Positions 34,442 to 42,941 of a DNA stretch of 64,000 nucleotides are shown here, piece by piece. The DNA is taken from the NCBI GenBank assembly GCA_900112995.1, contig FONU01000019.1, positions 1-64,000 of the forward strand. Reading direction: 5' to 3'. The stretch is from [Lactobacillus] rogosae (lineage in GTDB: Bacteria > Bacillota > Clostridia > Lachnospirales > Lachnospiraceae). The notes beneath the pieces are model-generated. The model saw only the letters and a program-made list of their open reading frames with translations, was not told where the DNA came from and ran no database searches. Position 1 is the stretch's first letter; the number at the start of each line of letters is the position of its first letter. The translations under genes were made by a program, and so were the position numbers.

Positions 34442-35347
34442 TTATGTATGCTGTTCCAAATATTCCTGCTGTTTCTTATAAAATGGGTAACTATGTGCCG
34501 CTCCCGTTCTCCTTGGTTTCATATATTCTTCACCATAATTAAGTCTCAATATACCATCATACCCTTTAGGTACTGGGACTTTGATATACTCAAATGGAAC
34601 CCATTCTGTTTCATCAAACCATTCAAGAGGCATAATATAATTCATCTGTCCACGAATTCTTCGACCCATTTCACATAAATAATCTGACTCTTCCCTATTT
34701 GATAACATTGCAATATTGTCCGACATTCTCCATAACTGCTGTTTTAATGTATTATCTCTTATAAATTTAGTTTTACATATATCTTCTATCTTAACTAACC
34801 TTGACTCTAATTCGCCATTTTTACTCAGCTCTTCATATCTTTGTGCAACGTCATATATAATTCCATAAACAAGCAACTGTGTTTCAGCAAACTCTTTATC
34901 TCTCGGAACATAATCCATCGGATTAATATCTATTCCTGCAACATATGGAAAATTGTAGAATTTATTTTGAATTTCCAGAGGCAGAGGCACTTTATTATAA
35001 TTCATAATCGCAGCGCTTGGCTGACAATGCGTTCCCTCTGTATATAGACTGCTTACATAGAAATCAGTATAAATATCCTTATTCTTAAATATATCCAGCA
35101 ACTTCATATAGTCTTCTCTTGGCATATCAAAGTCTATATCATCATCCCAGGGAATAAACCCTTTATGTCTTACAGCTCCTAAAAGAGTTCCCCAGGATGC
35201 ATATATTCTAAGTCCATACTGATTACATATATCCAATAATTCACAGGCAAGTTCCATCTCTACAACCCACGCACGCTTCATCATAGATGAAATCTTAAAC
35301 CCACATCTTTCTTCTTCCTTGAAATAATTATCATCCAACTCCAGCAT
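34442..35347 (-). CDS. LicD-family phosphotransferase (copy 4)
   Basis: 301 residues. IYASWGTLLGAVRHKGFIPW then DDDIDFDMPREDYMKLLDIF is the LicD core. The N-terminus (YFKEEERCGFKISSMMKRAW) and the C-terminus (YDGILRLNYGEEYMKPRRTG) pair it closely with copy 2. The predicted job is transfer of a phospho-alcohol from CDP to a glycan. AGAGG lies eight bases before the ATG. It follows a GT2 gene (35360) by 12 bases and precedes the cytidylyltransferase fusion by 68 bases. Confidence 0.88.
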   Translation of the reverse strand: MLELDDNYFKEEERCGFKISSMMKRAWVVEMELACELLDICNQYGLRIYASWGTLLGAVRHKGFIPWDDDIDFDMPREDYMKLLDIFKNKDIYTDFYVSSLYTEGTHCQPSAAIMNYNKVPLPLEIQNKFYNFPYVAGIDINPMDYVPRDKEFAETQLLVYGIIYDVAQRYEELSKNGELESRLVKIEDICKTKFIRDNTLKQQLWRMSDNIAMLSNREESDYLCEMGRRIRGQMNYIMPLEWFDETEWVPFEYIKVPVPKGYDGILRLNYGEEYMKPRRTGAAHSYPFYKKQQEYLEQHT

Positions 35348-35359
35348 CCTTGCTACCTC

Positions 35360-36373
35360 TTAAATCTTATCAATATATCCAATATACTGCTGTCTAGTAA
35401 GTCCACTCTCAATCAGCTTATATAATGCCATCTGTTTAACAAGTATTGCACTATATGGCGACTTCGTTATATCTTTAACCTCGCTTAATGCTTTCTTAGC
35501 AAGTGGAACATATCGCTCATAATCTATTGTTATTTCTCTCTGCTTTGCAAAATCAAGAATTTCATATAAATATGTATGAAGAAAATACAGCTTAATCTCC
35601 TCATAATATTCTTTAAAATATGAAGTATTCTTCATAAACTCCCAGACCATTAACTGAACCTGGCTATGCTGAAATAAAGTTTCTTTCTCCTTCATATCAT
35701 TACGCATAGTTCCGTTATTGTTCTGTCTATATATATATAATTTATCGGCCATTTTCACCAATTTATTAGCATAAAAGAGTAATGGATACACAAATAATGG
35801 TTCTTCGTATATAACATTTTCTGCAAATGCTGTATTGGCATCAATAACCATTGACCTTTTATACAGCTTATTCCAGCATCCATATGTGAATTTTTCCATA
35901 ACAAGCATCTTTTTTCTATCGTCTGATGACTTTATTTCAAAATACTCATCAGTCACTTCATTCTTATTAGGAATAATGCCAACATTTTCAAAATAATAAT
36001 TATAATTAAACTGTACTATATCAGCATCTTTCTCTTTCGCCCTGGAATATGTCTTTTCAAATAATTCCGCTTCCACCCAGTCATCTGCATCAACAAATGC
36101 TATATATTCACCGGAAGCATACTTTAACCCTTCATTTCTTGCACCGCCCTGTCTTCTATTATGAGGAAGGTCTATTATTATTATAGATTCCGGATATGCC
36201 TTTTCTATTTCATTAAGCATATTCCACGTCTGTCCATCGTCCGTGGAGGCATCATTAACAAATATCAATTCCAGATTATCGATTCCAATGCTCTGTCCTA
36301 CAAGTGACATAAAGCACTTAGGCAGCCACTTTACGGCATTATAGCACGGAATAATCACGCTTACTTTTTTCAT
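35360..36373 (-). CDS. Family 2 glycosyltransferase
   Basis: 337 residues. The GT2 core reads KKVSVIIPCYNAVKWLPKCF, LELIFVNDASTDDGQTW near residue 35, GGARNEGLKYASGEYIAFVD and ADDWVEAELFEKTY (the DADDW metal site near residue 95). A C-terminal helical part of about 130 residues follows, as in TagF/CpsJ-like GT2 enzymes. It is the first gene of the 24-kb minus-strand array (36373 to 12487). GAGG stands close before the ATG. Donor and acceptor unknown. Confidence 0.88.
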   Translation of the reverse strand: MKKVSVIIPCYNAVKWLPKCFMSLVGQSIGIDNLELIFVNDASTDDGQTWNMLNEIEKAYPESIIIIDLPHNRRQGGARNEGLKYASGEYIAFVDADDWVEAELFEKTYSRAKEKDADIVQFNYNYYFENVGIIPNKNEVTDEYFEIKSSDDRKKMLVMEKFTYGCWNKLYKRSMVIDANTAFAENVIYEEPLFVYPLLFYANKLVKMADKLYIYRQNNNGTMRNDMKEKETLFQHSQVQLMVWEFMKNTSYFKEYYEEIKLYFLHTYLYEILDFAKQREITIDYERYVPLAKKALSEVKDITKSPYSAILVKQMALYKLIESGLTRQQYIGYIDKI

Positions 36374-36623
36374 ATTTCCTCATTTCTACTACAATATATT
36401 TATGGTTAATATTCCTTACACCCAGCAAGGCACCATCCATCTTGTCGCTAATTGTGCTCATACCACTCTTAATTTCTACGCACATTTTATTCTTAACTAT
36501 TTTTACATATATGTGCAGACACAAAGCCCCATACGGAAATTTATTTCCACACTCATCTCCATTTATCATTAAGTATATGTTATAATAATTTTATCACATA
36601 TATCAGGGAGGATAAAGTTTAAT
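36374..36623. promoter_or_regulatory. Divergent promoter region between two GT2 genes
   Basis: The region separates the start of the long minus-strand array from the plus-strand GT2 gene. A TATAAT box lies at 36581-36586 on the plus strand, with no clear -35 box. GGGAGG precedes the plus-strand ATG. No convincing gene lies inside. Confidence 0.4.
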
Positions 36624-37595
36624 ATGCCAAAAGTATCTGTTATTATGCCAGTTTACAATTCTGAAATGACTCTTATTGACAGCTTAAGCAGTCTTGTCAC
36701 CCAGACTCTTACGGATATTGAGTTAATTCTTGTAAATGATTACTCAACTGACAATTCACTGAAAATACTTGCTGACTGCGAAGCACAATTTTCTGACAAA
36801 GTTCTTTTAATTAATCTTGATGAGAACCACGGTGCTGGCGGTGCAAGAAACATCGGTTTATCGTATGCTTCCGGCGATTATATTGGTTTTATGGATAGTG
36901 ATGATATCGCAGTTCCTGATATGTTTGAGAAAATGTATGCTAAAGCAATCTCAGGCAATTATGATATTGTTGATTGTGGATATTATAACGAAGCAAAAGA
37001 TTCAGCCATTGTCCACGCTTCTGATGAATTAACCGGTGAACTCAATGGCTATAAAAGAAGTGAATTAATCGCAAGTGGTGGATATTTCTGGTCAAAGCTT
37101 ATTAAGAAATCTTTTCTTGACCGCATAGGACTTCAATTCAGGGAACACTGCATACTTGAAGATTTTGAAACACTTATGTATTTATTCGCTACAGCTTCCA
37201 GCATAGGCAATGTTAAAGAAATCCTTTATTGCTATAAGAATAGTGCAGCTTCAATCTCTAAGCATATTGACTACAACAACTATTACAATAACGTCATCAG
37301 TGCTATTGAAGCAGCTTACAGCCAGTTATCTGTTCTGCCTGATTATACAGATATTCAATATGCTGTTGAATACGGAATATATAATCTATGCTCCTTAGCC
37401 CTTAACTGCTGTCTTAATTCCAGCAATTCAGTTCCTGCATACATACTAAAGAACAGAATTACCGATATTAAGAATTATATAAATAAATATATTAAGCTTC
37501 CTGTAAAGTCCAATAAATTCATTAATAATAAAATTGATAAACAGGATTTACATTTATTATCTGATATTGATAAGATTATTTCACAGCTTGGCTAA
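36624..37595 (+). CDS. Family 2 glycosyltransferase
   Basis: 323 residues. KVSVIMPVYNSEMTLIDSLS, IELILVNDYSTDNSLKIL near residue 32, GGARNIGLSYASGDYIGFMD and SDDIAVPDMFEKMYAK make a standard GT2 core with a DSDD metal site near residue 91. The helical tail is short. GGGAGG lies upstream. It reads towards the GT2-TPR gene at 37592; the two stop codons overlap by four bases, inside a hairpin. Surface-glycan role inferred from the neighbourhood. Confidence 0.88.
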   Translation: MPKVSVIMPVYNSEMTLIDSLSSLVTQTLTDIELILVNDYSTDNSLKILADCEAQFSDKVLLINLDENHGAGGARNIGLSYASGDYIGFMDSDDIAVPDMFEKMYAKAISGNYDIVDCGYYNEAKDSAIVHASDELTGELNGYKRSELIASGGYFWSKLIKKSFLDRIGLQFREHCILEDFETLMYLFATASSIGNVKEILYCYKNSAASISKHIDYNNYYNNVISAIEAAYSQLSVLPDYTDIQYAVEYGIYNLCSLALNCCLNSSNSVPAYILKNRITDIKNYINKYIKLPVKSNKFINNKIDKQDLHLLSDIDKIISQLG

Positions 37596-37613
37596 TTACA
37601 GCCAAGCCTTTTT
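37586..37613. terminator. Bidirectional terminator within overlapping gene ends
   Basis: GCTTGGCT (37586-37593) pairs with AGCCAAGC (37600-37607), followed by TTTTTA on the plus strand. The stem includes the last codons of both convergent genes. Confidence 0.8.
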
Positions 37614-38650
37614 AATCCTTTTAATGCCGGTTCATAACTTTGACATTTCTTATAACTTAATACCGCCTTTGCTGTATCGCCAAGACACTCATATATAACG
37701 CCAATATTATAATCAGCTTTATAACTGTTACAACCATCAATCTTACATAATTTATATGACTTAGCCTTATTAAATTCCTCTATCGCCTTATCAAACAATC
37801 CATTGTTCATATATGCAAGTCCCATTAAAAATACATAATCTGCACTTACCGCAAACTCACTATATATATTCTGAAGAAACATCATTTCAGGAATTCTCTT
37901 CTCATTAAGCAGTGAATATCCATATGTTTCAATCATATCCTGAACATACTCAAGCTTTGGATCTAAATCAAAGGATAAGCCCTTTTCAAAATTCCCAGAT
38001 GCATTTTTATAATCTCCCTGCATATAATAGCTCTTACCCAACTGGTAATATATATATGCATCCGGACCATTTTCTTTTAATTCAAGCTCTAACAGCCTTA
38101 TGTTACGCTCTGCCTTTTTCTTCTTATTATCAACGCTTCCCATATATCCTGAATGACCAACTGTTATCGGAACATCTACGGCTGTAACTACATTTTTATC
38201 AATACTTACAACCTGCTCGTGGATTCTTCCCTCATAATGACACCGCTTTCTGTTAAACAGGCGTGTTATTCTCTCTACACCCCTGGTCAATTCATTATCA
38301 TAATTAATATTATTAATTAGTTCTATTTTCCCCGTACAATTCACTGATTGATTGCTTATAATAGCAGCTACTTCATCTATATTCATCTTTTCAATCCATT
38401 CATCGCTGTCAAGTACGAGAATCCAGTCATTACCTGCAAGGCTGATTGAATAATTTCTCGCCTTTGAAAAATCATCACACCACTTATAGCTGCCACTTAT
38501 ATCTGCATATTTATCAATAATTACAGATGTATTATCTGTTGAACCAGTATCAACTACAACTATTTGTAAATTATATTTTTTTAATGAAAGCAGACACTTT
38601 TCCAGCTTGTCTGCTTCATTCTTAGTAATTATACATACTGATATATCCAA
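37592..38650 (-). CDS. Family 2 glycosyltransferase with TPR repeats
   Basis: 352 residues from a TTG start at 38650, where GGAGGG lies six bases upstream; the open frame begins with a GTG at 38677 that overlaps the preceding stop. The GT2 domain is of the SunS/WaaE-like type: DISVCIITKNEADKLEKCLL, IVVVDTGSTDNTSVI, WILVLDSDEWIEKM and YEGRIHEQVV. From about residue 200 tetratricopeptide-like repeats follow (DAYIYYQLGKSYYMQGDYKN, VFLMGLAYMNNGLFDKAIEE, DYNIGVIYECLGDTAKAV), suggesting protein-acceptor binding. Enzymes of this layout glycosylate peptides or cell-surface molecules, which fits its place next to the flagellin genes. Confidence 0.87.
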   Translation of the reverse strand: MDISVCIITKNEADKLEKCLLSLKKYNLQIVVVDTGSTDNTSVIIDKYADISGSYKWCDDFSKARNYSISLAGNDWILVLDSDEWIEKMNIDEVAAIISNQSVNCTGKIELINNINYDNELTRGVERITRLFNRKRCHYEGRIHEQVVSIDKNVVTAVDVPITVGHSGYMGSVDNKKKKAERNIRLLELELKENGPDAYIYYQLGKSYYMQGDYKNASGNFEKGLSFDLDPKLEYVQDMIETYGYSLLNEKRIPEMMFLQNIYSEFAVSADYVFLMGLAYMNNGLFDKAIEEFNKAKSYKLCKIDGCNSYKADYNIGVIYECLGDTAKAVLSYKKCQSYEPALKGLKRLGCN

Positions 38651-38666
38651 TATTATCCCTCCAATA

Positions 38667-39812
38667 CTAATCAACACCTAATATATGCTTCAATACATAA
38701 ATGTAATCAAACTTTTTAACAGCTCTATGACCATTAACAGCTATTTCCATCCTTTCTTTTTCGTGGCACATATAATAATCTATCTTATTAAGCATATCAT
38801 TCTCACCAGTAAACATAACCAGTTCTTCACCATTTTTAAATAACTGTTCAATATCTTCCTGATAATTAGTAAGGCAGAATCCTCCTGCACCTAATATATC
38901 ATATACTCTGAGCGGAATACCTGTAGTAATTGAACGAAGGGTTATATTTAAATTAATTCTGGACTTTCTGAATATTACTGGCATTTCACTATAATAATCT
39001 ACACCACTATGAATATCAGCATTAGCAATATCTAAATCCCTGCTTCCTGTAAATATATCCACCATATATTTATCAGCTATCTTTCTTAATAAATTGACCC
39101 TCTCAACTCCTGTCACATATTTATTAATCTGGGAAGACAGCACATGTTCGTGTGGCACAGCAATATTATCCATATCAGCACACGCTGCATATAAATATTT
39201 ATCTACGAACTCACTATCCACAATATCATTAATTATATTGTATCCATATATTTTTTGCTGTGCATTAGCAAGTCCATTAATGTAGCCTTCATAATATGAA
39301 GATACATCTTTGCTCATCAATACACTTTTCAGGTCAGGATTCATATTTCCCACAAAGCTTATATCATACTCATAGCTTGTATTATCAATATCTTTTCCTA
39401 ATTGCCTGTCAAGCCTGTCTGTATCAACTGCAAGACTTGCATACTGTATATTACCCATACCATATTTTGATAATAATTTAATCCCATCTCTCTCAAACAA
39501 ATATATTTCATTGCATTTATTATATATTGCCTTGGAATATAACGTATAATTAGGCCAATCATATATCCACGAAATATACGTTATTCCATAATTACTGCAT
39601 GTATCTGATAACATAGGAAGAAAATCAAACGATATAACAACATCTATTCCATTAGATAATATGTCTATAACTTCATACTCAACTTCTTTGTTATCCCCAA
39701 TATACTCCTTAACGCTATGCTCTATAACAAACACTTCATCTGCTAATATATCAAGTGCTTTAACCATATCCTTCTTGGAATTCTCATACCAGCTGCAATA
39801 TAATACCTTCAT
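38667..39812 (-). CDS. CgeB/DUF3880-like glycosyltransferase next to flagellin genes
   Basis: 381 residues, a paralogue of 176 and 3396: ITYISWIYDWPNYTLYSKAI, DISFVGNMNPDLKSV, RINLNITLRSITTGIPLRVY and GAGGFCLTNYQEDIEQLF. GAGG lies five bases before the ATG. It lies just downstream of the last flagellin gene and its terminator and is followed by the GT2-TPR gene, with which it shares direction and close spacing. Position makes this pair the best candidates in the window for flagellin glycosyltransferases (inference). Confidence 0.86.
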   Translation of the reverse strand: MKVLYCSWYENSKKDMVKALDILADEVFVIEHSVKEYIGDNKEVEYEVIDILSNGIDVVISFDFLPMLSDTCSNYGITYISWIYDWPNYTLYSKAIYNKCNEIYLFERDGIKLLSKYGMGNIQYASLAVDTDRLDRQLGKDIDNTSYEYDISFVGNMNPDLKSVLMSKDVSSYYEGYINGLANAQQKIYGYNIINDIVDSEFVDKYLYAACADMDNIAVPHEHVLSSQINKYVTGVERVNLLRKIADKYMVDIFTGSRDLDIANADIHSGVDYYSEMPVIFRKSRINLNITLRSITTGIPLRVYDILGAGGFCLTNYQEDIEQLFKNGEELVMFTGENDMLNKIDYYMCHEKERMEIAVNGHRAVKKFDYIYVLKHILGVD

Positions 39813-39824
39813 CGAAACCTCATT

Positions 39825-39859
39825 ATAAAAAAGGACTGCCAGATATAATGACAGTCCTT
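39825..39859 (-). terminator. Terminator of the downstream flagellin gene
   Basis: AAGGACTG (39831-39838) pairs with CAGTCCTT (39852-39859). On the minus strand the stem is followed by a T run (AAAAAA on the plus strand at 39827-39832). Confidence 0.85.
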
Positions 39860-39883
39860 GTATTAATATATATTCTTTTAATA

Positions 39884-40696
39884 TTACTGAAGAAGTGAAA
39901 GAACACCCTGTGTAGCCTGATTAGCCTGTGCAAGCATAGACTGTCCAGCCTGTGCAAGAATGTTATTCTTGCTGTATTCAACCATCTCTGTAGCCATATC
40001 CACGTCACGGATACGTGATTCAGCTGCTGATGTATTCTCACTTGTTGTGTTAAGGTTGTTAATTGTATGCTCAAGTCTGTTCTGAATAGCACCAAGCTTA
40101 GATCTCTGAACAGATACTGAATTAATAGCCTTCTGAATAGCTGCCATTGCTTTTCCTGCTGATGAGAATGAGCTAACCTTAAGTCCGCTAATCTTAAGTG
40201 AAGATGCATTCATATTATCAATAGAAATTACAATACTCTGTCCTGATAATGCACCTACCTGCAGCTTCATATTTTTGAATGTACCATCAAGTAAGTTCAT
40301 TGAGTTGAACTGAGTTGTTGAACGGATTCTATCAATCTCTGATGTAAGCTGATCCATCTCCTTCTGAATAGAAGCTCTATCTGTTGATGTATTAGTATCG
40401 TTAGCTGCCTGTGTTGCTAATTCATTCATTCTCTGTAAGATTGAATGTGTCTCGTTAAGAGCACCTTCAGCTACCTGTACTAATGAAATACCATCCTGTG
40501 AGTTAGAAGCAGCCTTGTCAAGACCTCTAATCTGGCTTCTTAACTTCTCTGAAATAGAAAGACCTGCTGCATCATCTGCGGCTCTGTTAATTCTATAACC
40601 TGATGATAACTTCTCTGTTGACTTAGCCTGTGCACTTGTTACTCCACTTAACTGTCTGTTAGCGTTCATTGCTGTAAGATTATGCTGTACTACCAT
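39884..40696 (-). CDS. fliC: Flagellin (copy A)
   Basis: 270 residues, a short flagellin made almost only of the conserved D0/D1 ends: MVVQHNLTAMNANRQLSGV, STEKLSSGYRINRAADDAAG and the C-terminal ENTSAAESRIRDVDMATEMV with NNILAQAGQSMLAQANQ. Exported by the flagellar type III system and polymerised into the filament. It has its own sigma-D-type promoter (40788-40814), a GGGAGG ribosome site and a terminator at 39825. About four fifths of its residues match copy B just upstream; differences cluster in the middle (residues 130-180). Confidence 0.97.
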   Translation of the reverse strand: MVVQHNLTAMNANRQLSGVTSAQAKSTEKLSSGYRINRAADDAAGLSISEKLRSQIRGLDKAASNSQDGISLVQVAEGALNETHSILQRMNELATQAANDTNTSTDRASIQKEMDQLTSEIDRIRSTTQFNSMNLLDGTFKNMKLQVGALSGQSIVISIDNMNASSLKISGLKVSSFSSAGKAMAAIQKAINSVSVQRSKLGAIQNRLEHTINNLNTTSENTSAAESRIRDVDMATEMVEYSKNNILAQAGQSMLAQANQATQGVLSLLQ

Positions 40697-40787
40697 TAAT
40701 AATTCCTCCCTGAATGTCTTACTTATCCTTAAATATATATTGTAATTAATAAAATGTATATAAGTCTTCCAAAACTTAACTGCAATA

Positions 40788-40814
40788 TATATCGGATATT
40801 TTGATATAGACTTA
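40788..40814 (-). promoter_or_regulatory. Sigma-D (FliA-type) promoter of flagellin copy A
   Basis: On the minus strand TAAG, a 15-base spacer and CCGATATA match the TAAA-N15-GCCGATAA pattern of motility sigma factors, about 90 bases before the start codon. Confidence 0.78.
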
Positions 40815-40833
40815 ACCCCTTAATTTAAAAATT

Positions 40834-40880
40834 TTAAAAAAGGCTGTGACAATAACAAATACTTGTTAAAGTCACAGCCT
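40834..40880 (-). terminator. Terminator of flagellin copy B
   Basis: AGGCTGTGAC (40841-40850) pairs perfectly with GTCACAGCCT (40871-40880). On the minus strand it is followed by TTTTTTAAAA. Confidence 0.88.
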
Positions 40881-40911
40881 CTATGATAGTATTATAACTT
40901 CAACTACCTAA

Positions 40912-41724
40912 TTAGCCTAAGAGTGAAAGAACACCCTGATTAGCCTGATTAGCCTGTGCAAGCATAGACTGTCCAGCCTGAGCAAGAATATTGTTCTTGC
41001 TGTATTCAACCATCTCTGTAGCCATATCTACATCACGGATACGTGATTCAGCTGCTGATGTATTCTCACTTGTTGTGTTAAGGTTGTTGATTGTATGCTC
41101 AAGTCTGTTCTGAAGAGCACCAAGCTTAGATCTCTGAGTAGAAACTGAATTAATAGCCTTCTGAATAGCTGCCATTGCCTTTCCTGCTGATGAGAATGAG
41201 CTAACCTTAAGTCCGCTAATCTTAAGCTTAGAAGAATTCATATTACCAATTGAGATAGAAATCTTCTGTCCTGATAATGCACCTACCTGTAATTCCTTTC
41301 CTGTGAAAGAACCATCAAGTAAGTTCATTGAGTTGAACTGAGTTGTAGAACGAATTCTATCGATTTCTGATGTAAGCTGATCCATTTCCTTCTGAAGAGC
41401 ATTTCTATCTGTTGATGTATTAGTATCGTTAGCTGCCTGTGTTGCTAATTCGTTCATTCTCTGAAGAATTGAATGTGTCTCGTTAAGAGCACCTTCAGCT
41501 ACCTGTACTAATGAGATACCATCCTGAGCATTAGAAACAGCCTTATTAAGACCTCTGATCTGACTTCTCATCTTTTCTGAAATTGAAAGACCTGCAGCAT
41601 CATCACCAGCTCTGTTAATTCTGTAACCAGATGATAACTTCTCTGTTGACTTCTGCTGTGCACTCTGAACTCCACTTAACTGTCTGTTAGCGTTCATTGC
41701 TGTAAGATTGTGTTGTACTACCAT
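40912..41724 (-). CDS. fliC: Flagellin (copy B)
   Basis: 270 residues, same design and length as copy A: MVVQHNLTAMNANRQLSGVQ, STEKLSSGYRINRAGDDAAG and an almost identical C-terminal half. Filament subunit. It has a sigma-D-type promoter (41803-41830), an AAGGAGG ribosome site, and a GC-rich hairpin in its leader whose loop shows GGA (41748-41765), the layout of a CsrA target. A perfect 10-bp terminator separates it from copy A, so the two copies are separate transcription units. Confidence 0.97.
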   Translation of the reverse strand: MVVQHNLTAMNANRQLSGVQSAQQKSTEKLSSGYRINRAGDDAAGLSISEKMRSQIRGLNKAVSNAQDGISLVQVAEGALNETHSILQRMNELATQAANDTNTSTDRNALQKEMDQLTSEIDRIRSTTQFNSMNLLDGSFTGKELQVGALSGQKISISIGNMNSSKLKISGLKVSSFSSAGKAMAAIQKAINSVSTQRSKLGALQNRLEHTINNLNTTSENTSAAESRIRDVDMATEMVEYSKNNILAQAGQSMLAQANQANQGVLSLLG

Positions 41725-41730
41725 AATAGT

Positions 41731-41765
41731 TTCCTCCTTGAATTCTTGGTGGCGTCCCTGCCACC
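41731..41765 (-). promoter_or_regulatory. Probable CsrA-binding leader of flagellin copy B
   Basis: In the mRNA leader GGTGGC and GCCACC form a 6-bp GC stem (41748-41753 with 41760-41765) around the loop AGGGAC, which exposes GGA. A second GGA lies in the AAGGAGGAA ribosome site (41731-41739), eight bases further. CsrA dimers typically bridge one GGA hairpin and one GGA in the ribosome site. csrA and its antagonist fliW lie 4 kb away. Confidence 0.6.
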
Positions 41766-41802
41766 CATAATTAAATTGTTCAGGATTGCTCCTGTTATAT
41801 AT

Positions 41803-41830
41803 TATATCGGACTGTTGTTTATTAACTTTA
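41803..41830 (-). promoter_or_regulatory. Sigma-D (FliA-type) promoter of flagellin copy B
   Basis: On the minus strand TAAA, 16 bases and CCGATATA fit the motility sigma factor pattern, about 80 bases before the start codon. Confidence 0.82.
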
Positions 41831-41930
41831 GCCCTAATATAAACTTATTTTAATATTTTTTAATGCAAATGTCAAAATACTGAAATATACTTATTACCTA
41901 GCTGCATTAAAATATTGGTAAATATATGTA

Positions 41931-42407
41931 TTATTTCTTCTGATCCATAAACTGCGGTTCAGAACTTACCCTGCTCATATTCTGATAATACTTATTAGCC
42001 ATACTTACACTTCGCTTGGCTGTCTTAGCATTATCCTTTAACTGCCTGAACTTAATATCAACTCTGACTTTGTTTCTTGATTCCTGTGCCTGTATAGTCG
42101 CACTTAAGGATGTAGCTTCTCTTATAAGCTCCTGTAATCTAATTATTAATTCCTTATAATCAGCCTTATACTCTTCTACATCTTCTTTTACTCTGTCAAA
42201 TACAGCTTGAAAGCCCTCATCAAGTGAATTAAGCTCATCTATATATGCAGCTTTACTCTCCATATTACTCTGAAGCTTATCTCCATCGAATTCTTTATCA
42301 TCAAGCAAAGCACTCTGTTGTTCATTCAGTTCAGATACTTTCTTAAGTATCTCTATCTTCTTAAGCAGACTATCTATCATTATCTGAAGATAATTCTCTG
42401 TAATCAT
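41931..42407 (-). CDS. FliT/FlgN-like coiled-coil flagellar chaperone candidate
   Basis: 158 residues, almost entirely helical and rich in E, K and Q, with no cysteine, membrane segment or enzyme motif. It lies between fliS and the flagellins, the usual place of fliT-like export chaperones in clostridia. The C-terminal region (KRSVSMANKYYQNMSRVSSE) may be the substrate- or FlhA-binding tail. A hairpin at 42435-42470 separates it from fliS. The ribosome site is GGTGG. Function is inferred from place and shape, not from a recognised motif. Confidence 0.55.
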   Translation of the reverse strand: MITENYLQIMIDSLLKKIEILKKVSELNEQQSALLDDKEFDGDKLQSNMESKAAYIDELNSLDEGFQAVFDRVKEDVEEYKADYKELIIRLQELIREATSLSATIQAQESRNKVRVDIKFRQLKDNAKTAKRSVSMANKYYQNMSRVSSEPQFMDQKK

Positions 42408-42434
42408 ATACTATTACCACCATCTTGATATCAT

Positions 42435-42470
42435 AAAGGTATAGTTAAATTACTATTTGACTATACCTTT
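42435..42470. terminator. Hairpin between fliS and the chaperone-like gene
   Basis: AAAGGTATAGT (42435-42445) is a perfect 11-bp inverted repeat of ACTATACCTTT (42460-42470). The T-tract is weak, so it could be a terminator, an attenuator or an RNA-stability hairpin. Confidence 0.5.
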
Positions 42471-42476
42471 ATATTA

Positions 42477-42854
42477 TTAATTACCAGCTTTTGCCATAAC
42501 TTCTTTCCAAGTATCTCTCATTCCTCTTAATTCAACTAATGCCTGATCAAGAACTTGTGTATCTTTCTTCATATTAGCGTCAACTAAAAGGCTGTAGATA
42601 TACTTGTACACATTATCAAAATCCTCTGCTACCGGGTATTTACGATTAAGTGTTGACTGAAGCTCTTCTATAATCATCTCTGCCTTTACTATATTAGTAT
42701 GTGCCTTTTCTGTATCATTCTTTTCTATTGCAACCTGAGCAATATTACAAAACTTAATTGCACCTTCATATAATAATAACGTAAGCTCAGCCGGTGTCGC
42801 TGTTAATATCTTATTGCGGTTATACTGCTGTGCCATATTCTGATTATATATCAT
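42477..42854 (-). CDS. fliS: Flagellar export chaperone FliS
   Basis: 125 residues, full length. YNQNMAQQYNRNKILTATPA, ELTLLLYEGAIKFCNIA and a four-helix pattern are typical of FliS, which holds the flagellin C-terminus unfolded before export. It follows fliD by 87 bases and has a GGAGAGAGG ribosome site. Belongs to the flaG-fliD-fliS unit behind the sigma-D promoter at 45675. Soluble, cytosolic. Confidence 0.95.
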   Translation of the reverse strand: MIYNQNMAQQYNRNKILTATPAELTLLLYEGAIKFCNIAQVAIEKNDTEKAHTNIVKAEMIIEELQSTLNRKYPVAEDFDNVYKYIYSLLVDANMKKDTQVLDQALVELRGMRDTWKEVMAKAGN

Positions 42855-42941
42855 AACTTGTCCTCTCTCCTGATGTCATAAACACCTTATATTCCTATTA
42901 CCATATTATCCTTAATATAGAATTAAATCAATACCCAATTA

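Noticed and set aside
36339-36569. 76-residue minus-strand frame upstream of the GT2 gene at 35360
   Set aside because: No ribosome site, no recognisable motif, and it overlaps the GT2 start and the divergent promoter region.
39823-40209. 128-residue frame on the minus strand overlapping the flagellin copy A end
   Set aside because: It is the flagellin gene read in another frame, running into its terminator; no ribosome site and no family resemblance.
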